A DNA stretch of 64,000 nt from Melanopsichium pennsylvanicum (lineage: Eukaryota > Basidiomycota > Ustilaginomycetes > Ustilaginales). Positions 54,029-63,500 of the stretch are shown here, piece by piece; the stretch's first letter is position 1; every line of letters begins with the position of its first letter. The position numbers were made by a program, and so were the translations under genes. The notes under the pieces are model-generated. The model searched no databases. It had not been told where the DNA came from and worked only from the letters and a program-made list of their open reading frames with translations. The stretch is from the NCBI GenBank assembly GCA_900208305.1, contig OAPG01000001.1, positions 2,356,001 through 2,420,000 on the forward strand, written 5' to 3'.

Positions 54029-55702
54029 ATGGCAATTGCAATGTCCACCGTCGACGACCCACAAAACACTGTCGCAGTGATACCCTTCTCTCTTGCTCCT
54101 GCCGTTTCGAGTCGAACCGCAACCACCGCCTTGTCATCGTCATCTACAAATTCGCTGGTCACGGCGGCATCCAACTTGATAAGTGTCATCGCTCAAGGTT
54201 CCACGCCACATATGCATACCACTACCCTCGTTCAAAGTGCAAGTGTACCCGAAGTCGACCAAGACGATCAAGGCTCGAGCAGCTTCACCTACACGGCACC
54301 TGCAGCTGATACCACCAACACCTCCCAGACACGGTGGTATGCGAGCACTCCGTACCACATTTCCAACCGCTACTACGAGGCTGATATCTCCATAAAAGCA
54401 ACGAAAGATGCTCTCCTCCCCACATCTTCTGATGATGGTGCTCTTTCGCAGCAGTATCCCGCATATTTGGTCGTTGTTGACGCAAGCCGCAGTTTAGAAT
54501 ACCACCACCGACTGGCCGCCGCCCTAGAATCAAAGGTCGCGAGCGGTTTCGATGCGGATATCAGCATTGTCGCTGGAGTCTCCCTTTTGACTTCTTCTAG
54601 TGCTCGATTGGTGACGAATCTCGACGATCAACCATCACATATGTCAAGCGGATTAGAAGGGGAGACCAAGGCGAAGGTTAGTGACCTAGTTGCATTGTAC
54701 GCAGATGTGGGATGGGAATTCATTGCCATCGACGAGACAGACGAGGATGACTCGGACGGGCGATTGAGTTTGGGTTCGAGCGAGAGAGATGATTACAGCC
54801 ATGATGAGAGAGATGATGATATGGATGGCATTGAGAGAATCAGGGAAGCGTTGATGAATCGTATGTGGGACGGACTTGTACGTAAAGACGAGGGTAGATC
54901 TTTGATGCGTTCACCTGTGGAAGACAGCCAAGAGGTCAAAGATGTCGCGTCGACAATGTTTCATCGTGGCTTTTCCGACACCATTGACACAAGCGATGAC
55001 AAAGATGACTTGGAAGGGGGCGTATCCAGCAATACAAACCAAGTAATCAACGGAAATTCCGACAAAGTCGATCTTCCAGAACTCAATCTCAATCATCACG
55101 TCCAATCAACGTCTCTAGATGAGCAATTGGCCAAACTCTTTCTTTCCTCCACCAACGGATCAAATGCCGTTGACGACTTCGACGCACTCGAAGCATTTTT
55201 GGAATCTCAAGATCCATCATGGCCAAAGACCTCGCAATCGAGTTGTTCCTCCGAAAATACACATGCTAGCATCGCTTTTGATGACGACTTTCTTCCTTTT
55301 CAATCAGCCCCTAACCCTGCTCCTCCCACCACCACCGCCACCACCACCACCATTTCTCTTTTGTCTGATGTAGGGACAGAAGAAGGTGAGGTAAAGAGGG
55401 ATGAATTGCCGACGAAAGCGGAAGTGGAGCAGATGCAAAACGAGCTGTTTGGCAGTAATACGGCAGCACGGCTGGAAGCGGGACCGTTGGGATTGCGAGG
55501 TAATTTGGAAAGTAAAGATTTCGCGTCCCAGCTGCAACAGCTACAATGGCACGCAGAGAGAGTACGAGCGATCCAAGATCCGGAGACAAGGAGTAAAGAG
55601 GCTGCACTAGTCGCACTCGCTTTCAGCGTGCAATGGTCCAATGACTTCAACGACAATAGTCATGATGATGGCGAGGATGCCGAGGGAACCATACCCCTCT
55701 AG
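54029..55702 (+). CDS. AAGAB/p34 (Irc6-like) adaptin-binding protein
   Basis: A 557-residue protein. Middle-region matches to the alpha/gamma-adaptin-binding p34 family are RWYASTPYHISNRYYEADI, YLVVVDASRS, ADISIVAGVSLL and YADVGWEFIAIDE, followed by an Asp/Glu-rich segment with IERIREALMNRMWDGLV. The C-terminal helix region is EQMQNELFG...QLQWHAERVRAIQDPETRSKEAALVALAF. The start of the G-protein-like fold is Ser/Thr-rich. Human AAGAB is an assembly chaperone for AP-1 and AP-2; yeast Irc6 acts in clathrin traffic. I infer the same role. This fungal protein is long because of acidic, disordered inserts around residues 250-450. It lies one gene away from AP-1 beta. Confidence in the gene is higher than in the family name. 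Confidence 0.78.
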   Translation: MAIAMSTVDDPQNTVAVIPFSLAPAVSSRTATTALSSSSTNSLVTAASNLISVIAQGSTPHMHTTTLVQSASVPEVDQDDQGSSSFTYTAPAADTTNTSQTRWYASTPYHISNRYYEADISIKATKDALLPTSSDDGALSQQYPAYLVVVDASRSLEYHHRLAAALESKVASGFDADISIVAGVSLLTSSSARLVTNLDDQPSHMSSGLEGETKAKVSDLVALYADVGWEFIAIDETDEDDSDGRLSLGSSERDDYSHDERDDDMDGIERIREALMNRMWDGLVRKDEGRSLMRSPVEDSQEVKDVASTMFHRGFSDTIDTSDDKDDLEGGVSSNTNQVINGNSDKVDLPELNLNHHVQSTSLDEQLAKLFLSSTNGSNAVDDFDALEAFLESQDPSWPKTSQSSCSSENTHASIAFDDDFLPFQSAPNPAPPTTTATTTTISLLSDVGTEEGEVKRDELPTKAEVEQMQNELFGSNTAARLEAGPLGLRGNLESKDFASQLQQLQWHAERVRAIQDPETRSKEAALVALAFSVQWSNDFNDNSHDDGEDAEGTIPL

Positions 55703-55934
55703 GTTCTTCTAAATTTTCCAGGTTTTCAGATTCATCTCTTTTGTGCACCACAAATATTAAAGCAATGTTTTGAACAAGTAGAACAAGAAGCTTCATGTCG
55801 AACTGTGCTCGAAATGTGCTCATTGTAGCACCAAGCAAGAATCATACGGGAGTAATTTCGAAAATTGCTGTCAATTGCGCGTAATTCGAGCCACAATTGA
55901 TTTGAAAGACGGATCACGAGAGCATTTCTTGTTT

Positions 55935-56751
55935 TTACTGAGCCTTTTTAAGACGCTCCTCGGCAGCCTTGAAGTTGATAACGTTCCAAATGGCCTTAAA
56001 GTAGTCTGCCTTTACGTTTTGGTACTGAAGGTAGAAAGCGTGTTCCCAAGCGTCGACGCCGATGAGGGGAACATGAGCTGGCGTGTCCGTGAGCCAAGTA
56101 GTGATGATCATTTTGTTGAAAAAACAAGTTTTTGTTTTCGATGTCAGTTACAAACCTTTGTCTTCCCACTTTTTCTTGTCTTACGAACAGGACGATGTTG
56201 AAAAACTTACAAAGAAGAGGATCCTGATTAGCGGTGGTGACGATGTCCAACTTGTTACTGGTAGGATTGTAACCGATCCAACCCCAACCGCTTCCTTGAA
56301 TGGCTGCGATCTGTGCGTTGAATTTTGTCTTCAACGCATCCAGTCCACCAAAATCCCTTTCGATGGCATCCTTCAACACACCGTTGCTCAATTCACCACC
56401 GCCCTGTTTGGGAGGAGCGAGGTTTTCCCAGAACAGCGTGTGGTTGATGTGTCCACCACCATTAAAGTTGATAGCCTTCTGAAGAGCGATGGCGGATTTG
56501 GTGTCCTTCTTGTGGAGTGCTTCCGAGAGTTGCTCTTCGGCAGTGTTGAGGCCGTTGACATAAGTCTGGTGATGCTTGGTGTGGTGAAGCTCCATAATTT
56601 GAGCGGAAATGGCGGGTTCAAGCGCAGAGTAGTCGTAAGGCAGATCGGGAAGCGTGTGCTTTGCTCGGATGGTGGAAGCGGCAAAGGCACGGTTGGGTGC
56701 CGATCGGACGGCAGAGCCGAGAGTGGAACGAGTAAGAGCGATGCGAAGCAT
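55935..56751 (-). CDS. SOD2: Manganese superoxide dismutase, mitochondrial
   Basis: Exons on the minus strand: 56211-56751 and 55935-56077, giving 227 residues. The intron begins GTAAGT and ends GCCAG; splicing yields [21 protein letters not shown]. The enzyme converts superoxide to hydrogen peroxide and oxygen. The four metal ligands are His56 (in ELHH), His104 (in NHTLFW), Asp189 and His193 (in GVDAWEH). Gln152 in QGSGWGWIG favours manganese over iron. The first 30 residues are basic and Ser/Ala-rich without acidic residues, a mitochondrial targeting peptide. Ends LKKAQ. Convergent with the adaptin-binding protein, divergent from the large right-edge gene. Confidence 0.96.
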
Positions 56752-57525
56752 TGTGGGATTTATGTATTTCTCAGATGTGTGGAGTGTAAGATGAAAGCGT
56801 GATGGTCAAGAGCTAAGGTGAAATCTAAATGTCAACAAGAAACAGTCAAAGTTCTTGACCCGGACATACCGAGGGGTGTGAAAATGCTTACACATGATTG
56901 ACTGGCTCAACAACCGCCCAGCCGTGGATGCAAAATACACTATACTTCTCTGACAAAATACTGTCATCCAGGGACGAGATGCTCAACGCACAGACAATTT
57001 TTTACGTTGGCTTCGAAACCTCCACCAGAGCTGGAGCTGGAGCACATAACAATCACAATCGTGAATCACGAATCACGATTCCTCCCATGCACACCTTTTC
57101 GCAATAATTTCCTTTTCCTGATCTGATAACAAAGCCCCCCGATATGGTATCATCGGGAAAAGTGACACTCTTTCGCTCTGTCTCGCGTCGCGTTAATTGT
57201 GGCCTTCGGGCCTTTTTGTGGTGTGAGCCCTGCAGAAGGGTTCGAGGTCCAAGCAAAGAGCAACACCTCAGATTCCGAGCAGTTTTGGTGTGCGTTGTAA
57301 AGCGAAGCCGAAAATCCGAATCACATCAACAATAAGAGACTCAGCCATCATCATCATCATTATCATAGCCGCCATCTTTCTTTTGAGCAGAGGCGACATC
57401 AACCATACCCTTGGAACTCAACTACTAGAGTCTCGATTCACAGACCATGCCGCAAACGACGACATCCTAGATCCACCGTCATCTCTACTCATCGACTCCT
57501 CCTCCACGCCACCAGACATGCCGTC
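56752..57525. promoter_or_regulatory. Divergent promoter region of SOD2 and the right-edge gene
   Basis: About 770 bp. It contains short, overlapping copies of AATCACGA/TCGTGATT at 57055-57081. Two ATGs upstream of the large gene open short frames (57447-57470 and 57518-57568). Confidence 0.45.
57447..57470 (+). promoter_or_regulatory. Upstream ORF of seven codons
   Basis: ATG followed by seven sense codons in total and TAG, lying 56 bases before the large gene's start. It would reduce main-frame translation if it lies in the mRNA leader. Confidence 0.4.
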
Positions 57526-57568
57526 ATGCTGGAGGACAGATCACCAAACCAACAGATCGAGGCCATAG
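57518..57568 (+). promoter_or_regulatory. Upstream ORF overlapping the main start codon
   Basis: A 16-codon frame starting 8 bases before the main ATG and ending inside the coding region in another phase. Both ATGs have a purine at -3. Confidence 0.4.
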
Positions 57569-60500
57569 TCCCTACTTCGGACGATGAGGATCTATTCTTC
57601 TTGTCTCAGTCATCTGATACACATCATTCCGGCTCTAATAGGACACGAAACCGTCAACAAGGCGATCAGGACACAGACCACGATGGTGAGGACGATAAGG
57701 ATGACGAGCTAACGCTTCCAGTACGCCCTCTCCCGCTTATTCTGCTGCAGAATGCTCAAAACTTGAATGCTCAGCAAGGCGGACCTGGGCCTGAGCAGGC
57801 AACTACGCCTATCCCAGAAAGCACTGTCGACACAATACAGGCTCTACAGGCCCGAGCATCTACATCGAACTTAGGTACAGCGGCAGCATCATCTCCCAGA
57901 TCAGTACCAGAACCAGCTATACACCCAATGCAGCTATCAATTGCATCTGCTCCCCCTTCAAATTCTCCTACGCTGCCACCACCCTCCTCCAAGGACACTG
58001 CGGAGCTTACTGCTCCGACTGCTCCATCGACACGCAACATCGACACAAGGCTTGAGCAAACTACATCACCTGCCTTATCAAGGCCAATTGCCGAGGTTGC
58101 CTCCATTGAAGACGTCTACGACACTGTCATGCAGGCTGCATGGCAAGATAGGTCGCCTTCTCCAGCGCAATCCAGCGATGTAACTCTGCCCCTGGTCCCA
58201 AGTGCATCCACTTCGCGACAGCCTACGCCAGACGTTACGCCTTCCTTTGCTGCACATCCTGTTCTTGCGGGCAGAAACGAGGCGGATTCCGAGCAGGAAA
58301 AGATTCACGAAGAACAATTAGAAGGTCAAACACAGCAACTGAGCAAGGACAAGGGCCTTATCTCTTCAACGCCTCCTTTATCGCCGCTTCGCATGCCCTC
58401 TCGTGCCCCCATGCCACGGTCATCCCCAATACAGTCGCAATTCTTAAGAACAGTCTGCTCGAAGAGTGATGGTATGCGGGGAAGTGCTGATGGAGTCGTA
58501 GACGAGCCAGCTGCGCCTCGTCGAGACGAGTCTCGTGTCTCTTTAATTCCGCCAATACCACCGTTGCGCATGCCGGGTCGTCCTGCTGCGCCACAGTCAC
58601 CACCAAGGACACGGCCACCGCAAGCGTCGACCTCTCGTTTGCCAAATACTGCAACTGCACTTCTCACAGACGAACAGATAGCTCGTGCAGCCGCCGCGCA
58701 GCCTCCCACACCACCGAGACGCCAACTCCGTGCCAGAAACGCAGCTCAGCTCAATCCTTACACTCTCGAAGCGATGCGCTACCAGCGGGCCTTGATCCGC
58801 AACGACTGGCAAGATGCTGTAGTAAGCCAAAGGGAGTGGCATCGTCAGGAGCGCAAGAGGCTGGCCGAGGAAGCTGCACGTGCTGAACGTGAGAGGACAG
58901 GCGCGCAAGGTTCGGAAGAGACGCAAAGCCAGTGGCTAGTACCCAGCTCTGATCCGAGCTCACAAGCCGATCCAGATCACGTTTCCATACCGTCCTCTCC
59001 TGCGGCTTCAAGAGCCCCCGAAATCCCTGTCGATATTCCAGCGATTGCAGCCTCGGAAACAATGCATTCGCCTGCTACATCCTCGCGGTCTTCGTCAAAG
59101 GCAGACCAGCCACTACCGGAGCTCTCAGAGATGCTTGCCGCCTCGTCCAGAAACCCATCGCTGCGATCCAGCCGCGACAGAGCCGGTCCATCAAAGCATG
59201 CGACCTACAAGGCTCCTCGCTCTGCTATTCGAGTCGGTCCAGCTGCGCCATCGAGGCAACAGCAGAGCAATACCGAAGACTCTCAACAAAAAGACGACGA
59301 CATCCCGCCTCCTCCACCTCATGTTCGTCGCAAGCATCCATTTCTCGCGGCTTCTCCATCAGATATAGAGGACGCGAACGATCCAGTCTCGACGAATCGA
59401 GATGCTTTGATCGTTGGCTCCTCCGAAGATGAACGATCGGCCCAAGTTACGCCGATCCAGAAACCCAGGCGCAGAAGTCGATGGTCCGGCGATGGGTCCA
59501 GCAGCGACAGCACTGACTATGAGCGTCGCTTTCGTCAACTGAAAAAGATGATGCCTGCCGGCATGGCACGCAAGCACATCCGTGACTTGAGGGCAATGCG
59601 GCATGGCAAAGCATATCACTCAGACGGCCACCTTTCATCTTCCTCATCAGATGCGGAAAATAGTGATCGAGCCCTTCGCAACGAATCTACAAGAGCTCAA
59701 CGCGACGGTATCGTCACTGTCTCGGGAGACGAAGAATTGCAGCCGGGTCAGACCAGAAAAAGGCTCCGACGACGTGACAGCCTCGATGACAACAATGCCT
59801 TGCTACTCTACCCTGACTCAGACTCATCCTTGTCTGGAGCATCCTCGCTATCTTCTGAGGCTTCGGTCTCACTCACACATTCCACCCACCTGGCTTCGCA
59901 CGCTGATGATGCCGGCAGAAATGGTTATGACGAGGCAGATGAGGCAGACGAGGCACCTGCTGCTTGGTGGTCGATCAGTCGGCTCAACTCGTACGTGCCC
60001 TATCGCGAACGAGATGCCATCGATCGTATGCTCAGCCGCACTGCTGGTCACAAATTCAGCAGTAAAGCTAGCGTGCGCAAAGCTGCAGGACTCTCACAAC
60101 ACCGGCAGGCTCGACTCGATGGCTTCGTGTCGACGCATCGATACCACGAACGCCAAGCTCCTTCATATCGGTCGCATCTCCCCGAGATTGATCAGAATCA
60201 GCAACGAACAAAGCCCATCACAGTTGATGTGACCAACCAAAACAGGCAGCAACAGACGCAAAAACGAAAGAAGAAGCAAAAGAAGAGAAAGCTGGACCCG
60301 AGAGTCGGTCGGACTACAAGCTCGAACGTCAGAGGCAGCCATAGTGCCCTCCGAAACCCACCCGTTGTTCGTCCACTCGCCAAGCCACGCCTGGATCTCG
60401 AGCAGCACGATTTTCTTTTTGCGGCAAATCCAGTCAAGTCTTGGCATCATCGACCGAAAATGGGAGTTGCGGACGAGTTGGATGGCGACAGCCTTTCGGA

Positions 60501-63500
60501 GGGCGATGAGCAGTGGCAGGTCTTGGGCAGCGTCATCATGGATTCAACACCAGTAGCTTTGCCAGATGTGCGGCTGGCAGTGCGGCGAAGCCGTGCGGGA
60601 GCTTTAGCCCCGCAAACACCGTCTCTGGCCTCTGCCGGTGTCGTAGCTTCCTTCCCCGCTCCACACCAGCAAGCATCTCCCTCGGTTTCTTTGATCTCTG
60701 GGAGCGTTGGACGTCTACAAGCTGTCAGCGATCGGAGTCCAGATATTCCAACCCGCGCGAGGCCGGCAGCCGCCGTAAATACCGTCCAGGCGCGATCACA
60801 TCTTCACATCGTCTCGAGCACAGCAACTGATACCAGCAGCGGTGAGTTCTGGGACGATTTTGAAGGCATCAGCTTGGATTTCGGCATCGTTCCTCTGGAT
60901 AATTCCAGGCGTCTCAACGTGGCTCATTCATCCCTAATGTCTCGTCTGCCGGATCTTGTTGCGCTACCCGACCGACTGCTGCATCGTCAACATGTACCCC
61001 GCACGTGGTCAGGGGACGTGCTTCGTTTGGAAGACACCGTCCTTACGGCCGACATGGATCACGACGACCTTGCTACGCAGCTGCCCTTCTTCATGGACAA
61101 TCTTCGCCTCAAGATTGGTCGTTCGCTCGACGAAGTGGAAGGTGGTGTTGATGCAAGACGACACTCGAAAAATCTTGTCGCGGACACAGGCGCATTTTTG
61201 GGTTGCTGGTTTGTCCGACAGGCCGATAGCGTAACTGAAGGCTCAACAGACCCGGCAGCAATTTTTCGCAGCTACCGTATGATGCTCGAGAGAGTTGAAC
61301 AGCTACAAGCTTCGGTGCTATCCTTCCAGAACTCGACGCATGCGAGTCAAGCCTCTCGTGAAGACCAAAAGCTAATCTGTCTACAGCTCGCCTGGATGCG
61401 CTGCGAGCTTTGCTGGCGTGCAATTGCCATCTGCGATGCCGACGCAGATTCGGCTCTAGAGCCGGACGCACCAACTGTAGAGAGCTTGCTTGCGTTCAGC
61501 CGTGCTTGCATGTCTTTGTTGCTTCATCATGGTCTGCACAAGTGCATCCACAACTTGCGCAAGGCAGCAGCCTCAGCTCAACCGATTAGCTTTCTCCCCG
61601 AAGATGCCATGGACGTGGACCAAGAGGAAGGATCTTTTGTGACGGTTGACGAAGCAACATCAATCTGGATAGGTGTCATCCATCTCCTCGACTCTTTCGA
61701 GAAGAGCCGGGGAGTTATGGAAGGCCGGCTGTTTTGGACGCAGTTTGAAGCAGCATACTACCGATGGGACAAGTCGATGTCGAAGAGAGCAGCGTTGCTC
61801 CGCGCTGAAAGCCTATGGTATTGCCTGTTCTCCATCAGCGTGCTATCACAAGTATCACCAGCTGGACAAGCACAATCCGCTCCTTTACTTCGTGAGAGCT
61901 GGCCTTTGGTGGCCAAAGCGCTGAGTTTCGTCAAATTTCGTACGGACGAAAGCAACGAGATTGCGATGGGCTGGCACATGCTGGCGAAACGGGACGCCTA
62001 TGTGCGGGTCGTGCTGCAGCGATGCTGTCTCTTGACGTCGGAATGGCTTTGGGCCATGGACGGAGCCGAGGTCACGCTTGCGAGGCTATTTGACATTTTC
62101 AACAGTCATAAGCTCGCAGATCTGCCGACAGAGACGGGCCACGACTTTCCAGCCTTTCTCAGGGACTTTGATGTCGACAAGCTTTCTACAGCCGGCGTGG
62201 CTGACGAAGCGGCGATGCAGGATCCCAGCTTTCATTTGTTCGTCAGACTGCTTAGTCAGGCCGGTGTCGGGTTGCAGAAATCCGCCACTGAAGCCAAGGA
62301 AGGCGACCGTCGTATCTCTCGGTTGTTTTCACGCATGACGCCAGTCCGAGTGATGCCCTTCACGCAGAGCGACGTTCCAACCAGCTCGCAACGTTCGGTC
62401 TTGTTCAATCACTACACGGTGGTCATGCTCTTCCTGCACCTCGTGCCGACCTCGTCGCCGCAGAGGTTGCGTCAGATTCAGAGTTTCCTGCCCACCTTCA
62501 AAGATGCCGACTTTCTCAGCCAGGTCACTTGCATCAGAGCAATGATGTACGTGGCCGTCATCTTTCGGCATCACAATTTGGATGTGGCGCCCGTAACAAA
62601 GTGGTTTGGCGAAACAATCACGGTTCTACGTCGGGAGTATGAAGGGATCGAGTCGGCGACCAAGCAGTTCGAGCGGCAGCAGTTGCAGCAATCTCTGCAT
62701 CATCGAAATGGCCCGCAGCCACTTCAAGCACACTCTCTCCGAATGGCTAGCACCTTTGAAAACGCGCCGGCTCGGCAGGCAGCGCTGCGGAGGAAGGAAG
62801 AATTGGCAAGACTGCTCGTTGTCGCCTTACGTTCCATCCAGCATGTCATTCGACACGATCATCTTCATGGTGGAAGGCGTGACATCGAAGAGAAACTTCC
62901 CGATCAGCTTCTTATGTCGCAGGCATGGACGCAGCAGATGCTCGAAGCGCAGATCTCACTCGAGCCACGCATCGGACAAGAAGTGCTCAAGTGCATTCAG
63001 ACTTTCCTTCTTGCCCGAATGGCAGTCATGCGGCCTGCTCCTTATCCCCAAACAAAGTCAGTGGACGCAAGCTCGGAAGCGCAAGCGCCTCGGCAACAAC
63101 AGCAAACTCGGGATGAAGAGAGTCAAGACAGCTTCGCGGAGCTGTTTGAGGCGGACGATGATTTCGACTTTGATGATCCGCTGCTGTCGCGGCTCTTGGA
63201 TGGAGCAGATACCACCACGAAAACAGCAGACAATGCACAGGATCGAGACAAGAGAAGAGTCACGGAAGGTGCATGTGCAACGAAGAAGAAGTGGGATCGA
63301 AGATTTGGCGATCACGTCAAAACCGTCATCTCGCCTTCGCTGTTCCAACTGCTCTCCAACATCTACCACCCAGACCGTCGGATCGAGGCAGCCGCCACCG
63401 GCTCTGTCGTCATGAGCCTTGGTGTCACTGAGCGTCTCAACGATTACCAGCCGCTAGTTAGTGGTCAAAGTTCGTCTACATCCCGAAGCCGTATGGACTG

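Noticed and set aside
62606..63415. 269-codon plus-strand frame
   Set aside because: It is an alternative phase of the large right-edge gene and has no recognisable domain.
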